DNA from: G965250275 sp965250275
GTDB taxonomy: Bacteria; Pseudomonadota; Alphaproteobacteria; Rhodobacterales; Rhodobacteraceae
Length of the DNA stretch: 64,000 nucleotides
Direction of reading: 5' to 3'
Assembly: GCA_965250275.1 (NCBI GenBank)
Contig: OZ252297.1
Coordinates: 2,542,001-2,606,000 of the forward strand
Positions 1 to 7,613 of the stretch are shown in pieces. The notes below the pieces were generated by a model. That model saw only the letters and a list, made by a program, of their open reading frames with translations, searched no databases and was not told where the DNA came from. Every line of letters begins with the position of its first letter. Within the stretch, counting starts at the first letter, position 1. A program made the translations under genes and the position numbers.

Positions 1-96
1 CTGGCGTTGCTGGTGGGCCCCAACCAGAAATGGCTGACGACCATCGGTTTTCTGGAAAAGATCGACGAGAACCTGAACGCGGCACTAAGCGGCTGA
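1..96 (+). CDS. C-terminal tail of an unidentified protein (5' end outside window)
   Basis: Frame 1 is open from the first base and ends in TGA at 94-96, giving the last 31 residues of a protein whose start lies outside the window. The tail contains VGPNQKWL and ends in NAALSG. It has no motif I recognise and I assign no function. It is followed by about 170 bases without a gene before the SMR exporter. Confidence 0.5.
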   Translation: MALLVGPNQKWLTTIGFLEKIDENLNAALSG

Positions 97-264
97 GCCC
101 TTCGCACCGATAGCGGTGGTCGGTCCTGAAGTCTTGTCAGAGCAGCCCCAAGATTATTCTTAGCAGCCTGCACTGTGCCTTTGTCTGTGGCTGAGGTCGG
201 CGCTAGGGTGAGAGAATCCGGAGGGTGGTCCGCCGGGTGATCTATCTCAGCGGCGGGGCACATC

Positions 265-594
265 ATGCACTATGTTTATCTGTTCGTCGCCGTTCTGGCG
301 GAAACCATCGGGACCTCCGCACTGCAGGCGAGCCAGCAGTTCACGCGCCTCTGGCCCAGCATCCTTGTTGTGATTGCCTACGGCATTTCGTTCTATCTGC
401 TTGGTCTGACGCTGAAATACATGCCGGTGGGCATCGTCTATGCGATCTGGTCTGGTCTGGGCATCTTCTTTATCGCCATGATCGGCTTCATCGTCTTTGG
501 TCAACAACTGGATGCCGCGGCGCTGCTTGGTCTCTCCATGATCATCGGTGGTGTGGTCATTATTCACGTCTTTTCCAACTCGACAACGCACTGA
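265..594 (+). CDS. SMR-family multidrug efflux protein, EmrE/QacE type
   Basis: A 109-residue inner-membrane protein with four hydrophobic helices, the usual SMR length. It should work as a proton-coupled antiporter dimer exporting cationic lipophilic compounds. The essential membrane Glu of EmrE (Glu14) is Glu13 here, and the substrate-stacking Trp63 is Trp62 in the segment AIWSGLG. The FTRLWPS segment after helix 1 and the FGQQLD segment before helix 4 also fit EmrE. It stands alone, about 140 bases before typA on the same strand. A second SMR gene lies at 17.3 kb and lacks the Trp. Assignment to the Qac subtype rather than the guanidinium-exporting Gdx subtype rests on these residues only. 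Confidence 0.9.
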   Translation: MHYVYLFVAVLAETIGTSALQASQQFTRLWPSILVVIAYGISFYLLGLTLKYMPVGIVYAIWSGLGIFFIAMIGFIVFGQQLDAAALLGLSMIIGGVVIIHVFSNSTTH

Positions 595-733
595 CTCTGG
601 CTGGATATTCCAGCGGTCTCTGGCCTCGCTCAGGACAGGATCGAAATGTCGGTTGTTTCCATCTCTTTTGGGGGTGGAGTTTCACGGCGCGCCGCGATAT
701 GCGCGCGGCAACTCCGACAACAAGGCCGCTCAA

Positions 734-2554
734 ATGGATCTGCGCAACATCGCGATTATTGCCCATGTCGACCATGGCAAAACCACACTTGTGGACGAAT
801 TGCTGAAACAATCCGGGGCGTTCCGCGAAAACCAGGCGGTGGCCGAGCGTGCAATGGACAGCAATGACCTCGAGCGCGAGCGTGGGATCACCATCCTTGC
901 CAAGGCCACGTCGGTGGAGTGGAAAGGGACCCGTATCAACATCGTAGACACTCCAGGCCACGCCGATTTCGGGGGCGAAGTGGAGCGTATCCTGTCGATG
1001 GTCGACGGTGTGGTCTTGCTGGTGGATGCGGCGGAAGGTCCGATGCCACAGACGAAGTTCGTGACCTCCAAAGCCCTCGCCTTGGGTCTGCGACCCATTG
1101 TGGTGCTGAATAAGGTCGACAAGCCCGACGCCGAACCGGACCGGGCACTGGACGAATGCTTTGACCTCTTTGCCAATCTGGGCGCTGACGATGATCAGCT
1201 GGACTTCCCCGCGATGTACGCCTCCGGTCGCAGTGGCTGGGCGGACATGGAACTGGACGGCCCGCGCGCCGACCTGTCCGCGCTCTTCGATTTGGTGGTG
1301 GAGCATGTGCCGGCCCCCGCGCAGATCGCGCATCGCGACGAGCCCTTTCGCATGCTGGCGACGACGCTGGGCAGCGATCCGTTTATCGGGCGCATTCTGA
1401 CAGGCCGCGTGGAGTCCGGAACGCTGAAAGCCGGCGAAACGGTCAAAGCCCTGTCCCGCGACGGCGCACAGATCGAAACCTTCCGCGCCACCAAGATCAT
1501 GGCCTTCCGCGGGTTGGGTCAGCAGGCGATCGAACTGGCCGAGGCCGGCGACATTGTGACCTTGTCCGGTATGACCAAGGCCACTGTTGCAGACAGCATT
1601 GTTGCACCTTCTGTCAGCGCTGCCCTGCCCGCTCAGCCGATTGACCCGCCCACCATCACCGTAACCTTCGGGATCAATGACAGCCCGCTGGCTGGTCGGG
1701 ACGGCAAGAAAGTGCAGTCCCGCGTGATCCGGGACCGCTTGATGAAAGAGGCCGAATCCAACGTTGCCATTCACATCACGGACACACCGGGTGGTGATGC
1801 GTTTGAGGTTGCAGGACGTGGCGAGCTGCAGATGGGGGTCTTGATCGAGAATATGCGCCGCGAAGGGTTCGAACTTTCCATTGCGCGACCGCAGGTTTTG
1901 TTTCGCGAAGAGAATGGCCAGCGGCTGGAACCGGTCGAGGAAGTCACCATCGATGTGGATGACGAATACTCGGGCGCGGTGATTGAAAAGATCACCGGCA
2001 CGCGCAAGGGCGAGCTGACCGAAATGAAACCGGCAGGCACCGGCAAGACACGTATCATCGCGCTGGTCCCGTCCCGGGGGTTGATCGGGTATCACGGCGA
2101 GTTTCTTACCGACACGCGCGGTACCGGCGTGCTGAACCGTGTGTTTCATGGCTGGGCGCCGCATAAGGGGGCCATCCCGGGCCGCCGCGCCGGGGTGCTG
2201 ATCTCAATGGAGAAAGGGCAATCCGTTGCCTATGCGCTCTGGAATCTCGAAGAGCGCGGGCGCATGTTTATCGGAGCGCAGGCAGAGGTTTATCAGGGCA
2301 TGATCATCGGCGAACACAGCCGGGACAATGACCTCGAAGTGAACCCGTTGAAGGGCAAGAAACTGACCAACGTACGGGCGTCGGGGACCGATGACGCGGT
2401 GCGGTTGACCCCTCCGGTGATTATGTCGCTGGAAGAAGCGATTGCTTACATTGACGACGACGAACTGGTCGAAGTGACGCCCAATGCCATTCGTCTGCGC
2501 AAGCGGCACCTCGACCCGCACGAGCGCAAACGGGCGGCCAAAGCCGCATCGTAA
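734..2554 (+). CDS. typA: Ribosome-associated GTPase TypA/BipA
   Basis: A 606-residue translational GTPase that binds the 70S ribosome and supports large-subunit assembly and growth under stress. G1 (AHVDHGKTT) spans residues 10-18, followed by the ERGITI switch region, DTPGH (G3) and NKVD (G4). EF-G-like domains III and V and the BipA-specific C-terminal domain follow, and the length is typical of the family. The open frame extends upstream to 548, but family N termini begin MDLRNIAIIAH, so the ATG at 734 is chosen. It converges on the DUF1330 gene, 31 bases from its stop. Confidence 0.96.
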   Translation: MDLRNIAIIAHVDHGKTTLVDELLKQSGAFRENQAVAERAMDSNDLERERGITILAKATSVEWKGTRINIVDTPGHADFGGEVERILSMVDGVVLLVDAAEGPMPQTKFVTSKALALGLRPIVVLNKVDKPDAEPDRALDECFDLFANLGADDDQLDFPAMYASGRSGWADMELDGPRADLSALFDLVVEHVPAPAQIAHRDEPFRMLATTLGSDPFIGRILTGRVESGTLKAGETVKALSRDGAQIETFRATKIMAFRGLGQQAIELAEAGDIVTLSGMTKATVADSIVAPSVSAALPAQPIDPPTITVTFGINDSPLAGRDGKKVQSRVIRDRLMKEAESNVAIHITDTPGGDAFEVAGRGELQMGVLIENMRREGFELSIARPQVLFREENGQRLEPVEEVTIDVDDEYSGAVIEKITGTRKGELTEMKPAGTGKTRIIALVPSRGLIGYHGEFLTDTRGTGVLNRVFHGWAPHKGAIPGRRAGVLISMEKGQSVAYALWNLEERGRMFIGAQAEVYQGMIIGEHSRDNDLEVNPLKGKKLTNVRASGTDDAVRLTPPVIMSLEEAIAYIDDDELVEVTPNAIRLRKRHLDPHERKRAAKAAS

Positions 2555-2585
2555 TCTGCAGGTTTTATGAGTGAGCGGTGTGCCG

Positions 2586-2873
2586 CTATTCGTTGGTCTC
2601 GACGATCAGCAACTCGCGTTCAGACGCATCGCGTGCATGGCTTAACGCTCGCTGATAAACGTCTGAATTGTAGCATTTTTCAGCGTCTTCTACGGAAGCG
2701 AAGCGGGCAACGACGTTCCGGGGTCGTGCCTGACCTTCAAGCTGAACAAAGCGACCGCCACGGGCAATGAACACACCGCCATGTTCTGCGATCGCTTCGG
2801 TGGCAAGGGCTGCGTATTTGCCATAGGCCTCTTCGTCTGTCACCGTGACATGTGCAATCCACAAAGCACCCAT
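2586..2873 (-). CDS. DUF1330 family small protein
   Basis: A 95-residue protein of the DUF1330 dimeric alpha-beta barrel fold. The signs are the N-terminal WIAHVTVTD segment, a conserved HGG near residue 31, the RGG/LEG strand and the C-terminal ELLIVE. Family members are small cytoplasmic proteins without a settled reaction. Its ATG lies three bases after the alaS stop and its ribosome site (GGAGGG) sits inside the end of alaS, so it is probably co-transcribed and coupled with alaS. Confidence 0.8.
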   Translation of the reverse strand: MGALWIAHVTVTDEEAYGKYAALATEAIAEHGGVFIARGGRFVQLEGQARPRNVVARFASVEDAEKCYNSDVYQRALSHARDASERELLIVETNE

Positions 2874-2876
2874 CTC

Positions 2877-5534
2877 TCAGCCCTCCAATATCGCTTCTGC
2901 CGCCTTGATCGCAGCCTGTGCATTGGCCACGTCCCGACCGCCCCCTTGTGCCATATCAGGCCGGCCACCGCCACCTTTGCCACCAAGTTCGGCCACCGCT
3001 GCCTTGACCAGATCAACCGCAGAAACGCGTCCGGTCATGTCTTCGGTCACCCCTGCGGCCACGGCCGCTTTACCGCCCGCGTCAGCAATCAGCAACACAG
3101 CGCCGCTGCCCAAACGGGCCTTGTGCTCGTCGATGAGGCTCGGCAGGTCCTTGCCCGTGACGCCAGACAGAACCTGAGAAATCATTTGCACGCCATTGAT
3201 TTCATTGATGTCCTGTGAGGCTTGCCCACCGCCTGACATTGCGAGATCACGCCGCAACTGCGCCACTTCGTTGCTGAGCGCCTTGCGCTCTTCCAGCACG
3301 GCGCGGACGCGGTTCGACAAATCGGCTTGCGGGCTGTGCAAGAGCTCGGCCAACTCGTTCACGGTCTGCGATCTGTCCGCAAGGTACCGGCGGGCCGGTT
3401 CCCGCGTCAGGGCTTCGATCCGGCGAATGCCCGATGCAGAGGCGCCTTCGCTGACGATGGCAAACGCCCCGATCTCCCCGGTGCGCGAGACATGGGTGCC
3501 TCCGCACAGCTCCAGCGAATACGTGTGCCCGTCTGTCCCCTTGCCGGAGCCGTCCTCACGCCCCATGGCCACAACTCTGACTTCGTCGCCGTACTTCTCA
3601 CCGAACAGGGCCTGTGCCCCCAGCTCGCGCGCATCGTCAGGTGTCATGATGCGGGTCTCGACCGGGCTGTTTTGCCAGATATAAGCGTTGACCTGCGCTG
3701 CGACATCATCGAGTTCCTGCGTGGTCAGCGCCTTGGAATGACTGAAATCGAACCGCAGCCGGTCCTCAGCATTCAGAGACCCACGCTGTACGACGTGGTC
3801 ACCCAGGCCATGCCGCAAAGCTTCGTGCAACAGATGCGTGGCGGAGTGATTGGCGCGAATAGCGCTTCGTCGGGTGTGATCAACTTCCAGGATGGCCGCG
3901 TCGCCGCGAGATATGGTGCCTTCGGTCACTTCAGCGATGTGCTGAAACACCCCCGCAGTCTTGCGGGTATCGGTGATCCGCGCCACGCCGTTCTCTGTGC
4001 GCAGCACCCCGCTGTCGCCAATTTGCCCCCCGGACTCCGCGTAAAAGGGCGTCTGGTTCAGCGCGATTTGCACCGATGTGCCAGTCTCAGCATTGTCGAC
4101 AAGGTTTCCGTCGCGCACCAGCGCAACGATCTGACCCTCTGCCGTTTCGGTTTCATAGCCCAGAAAGTCGGTGGTTCCGGATTGCTCAGCCACGTCGAAC
4201 CAGATGCTGGCGTCCGCAGCCTCGCCCGACCCGGCCCAGGCTGCGCGCGCCTTGGCCTTTTGTTCAGCCATTGCAGCATCAAAGCCATCGGTATCGACCG
4301 TGCGGCCCTTTTCCCGAAGCGCATCCTGCGTCAAATCCAGCGGGAAGCCATAGGTGTCATAGAGTTTGAATGCGGCGGCTCCGGCGAGAGCTTCACCCTC
4401 GGCCAGTGCGCTGACTTCGTCGTCCAGCAGCCGCAGACCACGATCCAGTGTTTGCTTGAACCGGGTCTCTTCGGTCCGCAGCGTTTCCTCGATCAGCGGT
4501 TGTGCCCGCCCAAGCTCGGGATAGGCCGCCCCCATTTGCTGCACGAGCGCGGGCACAAGGCGGTGCATGACAGGATCTTTGGCCCCCAACAGATGCGCAT
4601 GACGCATCGCGCGGCGCATAATCCGGCGCAGCACGTACCCCCGCCCGTCGTTGGACGGCATCACCCCATCAGCCATCAGAAACGATGTGGACCGCAAATG
4701 ATCCGCAATCACCCGGTGATGCGTGCGTCCCGGCCCGTCCGGGTCGGTGCTGGTCACGTCGGCACTGGCCTCGATCAGGCTGCGCATCAGGTCGGTGGCA
4801 TAGTTGTCGTTGGTGCCTTGCAGCAAAGCCGCCACGCGTTCGATGCCCATTCCGGTGTCGATCGATTGGGCCGCCAACTCGGTCCGGCTGCCATCTTCGA
4901 ACTGTTCGTACTGCATAAAGACGAGGTTCCAGATCTCCACGAACCGGTCGCCGTCTTCATCCGGGCTGCCCGGCGGGCCACCCCAGATGTGGTCCCCGTG
5001 GTCAAAGAAAATCTCGGTGCACGGGCCACAGGGTCCCGTCGGACCCATCATCCAGAAATTGTCATTGGTGGTGATCCGGATGATCCGATCATCACTAAAG
5101 CCCGCGACCTTTTTCCAGATCTCGGCGGCCTCGTCGTCGGTGTGATAAACCGTGACCAGAAGCTTGTCCTGCGGGATGTCCAGCTCTTTTGTGATCAGTT
5201 CCCAGGCAAAGGGAATGGCTTCGGATTTGAAGTAATCACCGAAGCTGAAATTGCCCAACATCTCGAAAAAGGTGTGATGGCGAACGGTGTAGCCCACGTT
5301 ATCTAGATCGTTGTGCTTGCCCCCCGCCCGGACGCATTTCTGCGATGTCGTCGCGCGGGTGTAATCGCGATGTTCAACCCCGGTGAAGAGGTTCTTGAAC
5401 TGCACCATACCGGAGTTGGTGAACATCAGTGTCGGGTCGTTGCGCGGCACCAGCGGGCTGGAGTCCACCACCTCGTGACCCTGCTTGGCAAAGTAGTTCA
5501 GAAATGTAGAGCGGATGTCATTCAGCGACGGCAT
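2877..5534 (-). CDS. alaS: Alanyl-tRNA synthetase
   Basis: An 885-residue class II synthetase that charges tRNA-Ala and edits Ser/Gly mischarging. The N-terminal catalytic domain carries the FTNSGMVQFK segment near residues 38-47. The editing domain has the HxxxH zinc motif (ATHLLHEAL, about residue 560) and the downstream CGGTH (about residue 676). A coiled-coil-like stretch with EERKALSNEV and a C-terminal C-Ala domain with GGKGGGGRPDMAQGGG complete a full-length enzyme. It lies about 170 bases downstream of recA on the same strand, separated by a G+C-rich hairpin, and is followed at once by the DUF1330 gene. Confidence 0.98.
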   Translation of the reverse strand: MPSLNDIRSTFLNYFAKQGHEVVDSSPLVPRNDPTLMFTNSGMVQFKNLFTGVEHRDYTRATTSQKCVRAGGKHNDLDNVGYTVRHHTFFEMLGNFSFGDYFKSEAIPFAWELITKELDIPQDKLLVTVYHTDDEAAEIWKKVAGFSDDRIIRITTNDNFWMMGPTGPCGPCTEIFFDHGDHIWGGPPGSPDEDGDRFVEIWNLVFMQYEQFEDGSRTELAAQSIDTGMGIERVAALLQGTNDNYATDLMRSLIEASADVTSTDPDGPGRTHHRVIADHLRSTSFLMADGVMPSNDGRGYVLRRIMRRAMRHAHLLGAKDPVMHRLVPALVQQMGAAYPELGRAQPLIEETLRTEETRFKQTLDRGLRLLDDEVSALAEGEALAGAAAFKLYDTYGFPLDLTQDALREKGRTVDTDGFDAAMAEQKAKARAAWAGSGEAADASIWFDVAEQSGTTDFLGYETETAEGQIVALVRDGNLVDNAETGTSVQIALNQTPFYAESGGQIGDSGVLRTENGVARITDTRKTAGVFQHIAEVTEGTISRGDAAILEVDHTRRSAIRANHSATHLLHEALRHGLGDHVVQRGSLNAEDRLRFDFSHSKALTTQELDDVAAQVNAYIWQNSPVETRIMTPDDARELGAQALFGEKYGDEVRVVAMGREDGSGKGTDGHTYSLELCGGTHVSRTGEIGAFAIVSEGASASGIRRIEALTREPARRYLADRSQTVNELAELLHSPQADLSNRVRAVLEERKALSNEVAQLRRDLAMSGGGQASQDINEINGVQMISQVLSGVTGKDLPSLIDEHKARLGSGAVLLIADAGGKAAVAAGVTEDMTGRVSAVDLVKAAVAELGGKGGGGRPDMAQGGGRDVANAQAAIKAAEAILEG

Positions 5535-5616
5535 GAGCGCGGACCTTTGGGCGGGTTATGCGTTGGCGTCTGACATATCCCTGCACCGGGATACTGTCCA
5601 CCGGTCGCCCAACGAA

Positions 5617-5644
5617 ACCGGGCGCGCGCGTCGGCGCGCCCGGT
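5617..5644 (-). terminator. Likely recA terminator hairpin
   Basis: Perfect 11-bp inverted repeat (ACCGGGCGCGC with its complement, six-base loop) between the recA stop and the alaS start. Read on the minus strand it is followed by TTCGTTG, a weak U-rich stretch, so termination may be partial. Confidence 0.5.
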
Positions 5645-5707
5645 AAACTCAAAGTCTGGCTACAACTTGGTCTTTCTGCCATTCACGCGTGGTGATGCCA
5701 GACTGAA

Positions 5708-6781
5708 TCACGCCTCGAGGATGTCATCTTCGGTGTCTTCCGGCCGCTCAGGCATGTCGAAATCCAGCCCATGCGCGGCGCGAATTTTGTCTTCGATCTC
5801 CATTGCCACATGGGAATGGTCCCGCAGGAACGACTTGGCATTCTCCCGCCCCTGCCCAATCCGTTCGTCGCCATAGCTGAACCAGGCCCCGGATTTGTCC
5901 ACCACGCCAGCAAGGACGCCAAGGTCCAGCAGTTCGCCCATTTTGGAGATGCCTTCGCCATACATGATGTCGAACTCGACCTGTTTGAACGGTGGCGCCA
6001 CTTTGTTTTTGACAACTTTCACACGCGTCGCATTCCCGACGACCTCATCGCGATCTTTGATTGCGCCGATTCTCCGGATGTCCAGCCGGACAGAAGAGTA
6101 GAACTTCAGCGCGTTGCCGCCGGTTGTGGTTTCCGGCGAGCCAAACATCACACCGATCTTCATGCGGATCTGGTTGATGAAAATCACCATGCAGTTGGAA
6201 CGGCTGATGGAGCTTGTAAGTTTGCGCATGGCCTGGCTCATCAGGCGGGCATGCACACCAACGCTGCTGTCGCCCATGTCGCCTTCGAGCTCGGATTTCG
6301 GGGTCAGAGCCGCGACCGAATCGACAATAACCATGTTCACCGCACCTGAGCGCACCAGCGTGTCGGTAATTTCGAGTGCCTGTTCGCCGGTATCCGGCTG
6401 ACTGATCAGCAATTCGTCGATATCGACGCCAAGCTTGCGCGCATATTGGGGATCGAGCGCATGTTCGGCATCCACAAAGGCGCAAACGCCACCTTTTTTC
6501 TGCTGTTCGGCCACGCAGTGCAGAGTTAGGGTGGTCTTGCCGGAGCTTTCCGGACCGTAGATTTCGACAATGCGGCCCATGGGCAGACCACCAATGCCAA
6601 GGGCGATGTCCAGCCCAAGCGAGCCTGTCGAGCTGGCCTCGATTTCCTGAATGGCCCCTTCGTCACCGAGCTTCATGATCGAGCCCTTGCCGAACTGCCT
6701 TTCGATCTGTGCAAGTGCGCTGTCCAACGCCTTTTGCTTGTCCGCGCTTTTCTTGCTGTTCATGGTCAAAAGATCCGCCAT
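5708..6781 (-). CDS. recA: Recombinase RecA
   Basis: A 357-residue DNA-dependent ATPase that forms filaments on single-stranded DNA, carries out strand exchange and triggers LexA cleavage. The N-terminal oligomerisation segment (ALAQIERQFGKGSIM) is followed by Walker A GPESSGKTT at residues 76-84. The QPDTGEQALEI segment, the DNA-binding loops and an acidic C-terminal tail ending in EDDILEA are all present. Regulation is visible: a GTTC-N7-GTTC SOS box lies 56-70 bases upstream of the ATG, next to a plausible promoter. alaS follows downstream after a hairpin. Confidence 0.98.
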   Translation of the reverse strand: MADLLTMNSKKSADKQKALDSALAQIERQFGKGSIMKLGDEGAIQEIEASSTGSLGLDIALGIGGLPMGRIVEIYGPESSGKTTLTLHCVAEQQKKGGVCAFVDAEHALDPQYARKLGVDIDELLISQPDTGEQALEITDTLVRSGAVNMVIVDSVAALTPKSELEGDMGDSSVGVHARLMSQAMRKLTSSISRSNCMVIFINQIRMKIGVMFGSPETTTGGNALKFYSSVRLDIRRIGAIKDRDEVVGNATRVKVVKNKVAPPFKQVEFDIMYGEGISKMGELLDLGVLAGVVDKSGAWFSYGDERIGQGRENAKSFLRDHSHVAMEIEDKIRAAHGLDFDMPERPEDTEDDILEA

Positions 6782-6836
6782 CGTCCTGTTTCCCTTTTAT
6801 GTGTCACACCCTTTGCGGGGCGGCAATCACTGCTTT

Positions 6837-6851
6837 GTTCACCTCCTGTTC
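6837..6851 (-). promoter_or_regulatory. LexA operator (alphaproteobacterial SOS box) of recA
   Basis: Direct repeat GTTC-ACCTCCT-GTTC on the plus strand, exactly the GTTC-N7-GTTC LexA site known for alphaproteobacteria. It lies directly downstream of the predicted -10 region of recA, a position suited to repression. Confidence 0.85.
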
Positions 6852-6880
6852 TCAGTAGGATCAAAAGCAGAACATTTCAA
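6852..6880 (-). promoter_or_regulatory. Possible recA promoter
   Basis: On the minus strand TTGAAA (6880-6875) and TACTGA (6857-6852) are separated by 17 bases. The -35 matches five of six consensus bases; the -10 is poor. Position next to the SOS box supports it. Confidence 0.4.
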
Positions 6881-6972
6881 TACAATTTTCTTGAATGCCA
6901 CGGTGGCGTAGATCGGTTAAAGAGTGGTTTATGACAGCGGTTGTTCGATCTGTACGGGAGTAAGCGCATAGA

Positions 6973-7569
6973 ATGCTTGTCTTTTCTGACGCAAGGTTGG
7001 CGTTTCTGGCGGTTCCAAAGACCGGCAGCACAGCCTATCACACCGCGCTTGCTGATCGGGCGGACATGGTGATCACCGACCCGCCTCAGATCAAACATGC
7101 CCCGGTGTATCGGTATAACCGATGGATTCGGCCGATGTACGAGCGCACCTGCGGCATTGAACTTGAAACGATGGCGGTCATGCGCGAGCCGATCAGTTGG
7201 CTGGGCAGCTGGTACAGATATCGCCGCAGGCCGTTTATGCAGGGCAATCCCAACGCGACACACGGGGTGAGTTTCGACGAGTTTGTGCTGGCCTATCTCA
7301 AGGGCAAACGCCCAGCCTTTGCCGAGGTGGGCAGTCAGGCCAAGTTTCTGGAACCTCAACCCAACGGGGTATCGGTGAAACATATGTTCCGCTACGAGGA
7401 TCAGGAACGCATACGCGGGTTTCTGGAAACACGGCTGGACATCACCCTGTCTCTGGGCCGCGAAAACGTGTCGCCAGAGATGATTTTAGACTTGTCGCCC
7501 GGTGTCGAAAAACGTCTGCGCCGCAAATGCTCCGTGGAGTTTGATCTCTATGAGAGCATAACATCGTAA
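6973..7569 (+). CDS. Small sulfotransferase-family protein
   Basis: A 198-residue protein with two hallmarks of PAPS-dependent sulfotransferases. The first is the 5'-phosphosulfate loop VPKTGST at residues 14-20; the second is the 3'-phosphate element REPISWLGSWYRYR starting at residue 71. It should transfer sulfate from PAPS to an unknown acceptor. Similar short single-domain proteins occur in Roseobacter-type genomes, where their substrate is generally not known. It is a single gene reading toward cckA and ending 44 bases from it, and shares its upstream region with recA on the opposite strand. Confidence 0.75.
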   Translation: MLVFSDARLAFLAVPKTGSTAYHTALADRADMVITDPPQIKHAPVYRYNRWIRPMYERTCGIELETMAVMREPISWLGSWYRYRRRPFMQGNPNATHGVSFDEFVLAYLKGKRPAFAEVGSQAKFLEPQPNGVSVKHMFRYEDQERIRGFLETRLDITLSLGRENVSPEMILDLSPGVEKRLRRKCSVEFDLYESITS

Positions 7570-7613
7570 CGGCCCCTTGCGGCAGGGTTCGGGGAACTCC
7601 AGTGCGGATCGGG

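Noticed and set aside
97..264. Guanidine riboswitch upstream of the SMR gene
   Set aside because: SMR genes are often under guanidine riboswitches, but no paired ACGR-loop hairpins or ykkC-like core were found in this stretch.
560..2164. 534-codon minus-strand ORF opposite typA
   Set aside because: It is antisense to an unmistakable typA, shows no known motif and has low-complexity His/Arg/Gln-rich content typical of antisense frames in G+C-rich DNA.
3327..5306. 659-codon plus-strand ORF opposite alaS
   Set aside because: Antisense shadow of alaS; composition is Arg/Gly/His-rich and no domain is visible.
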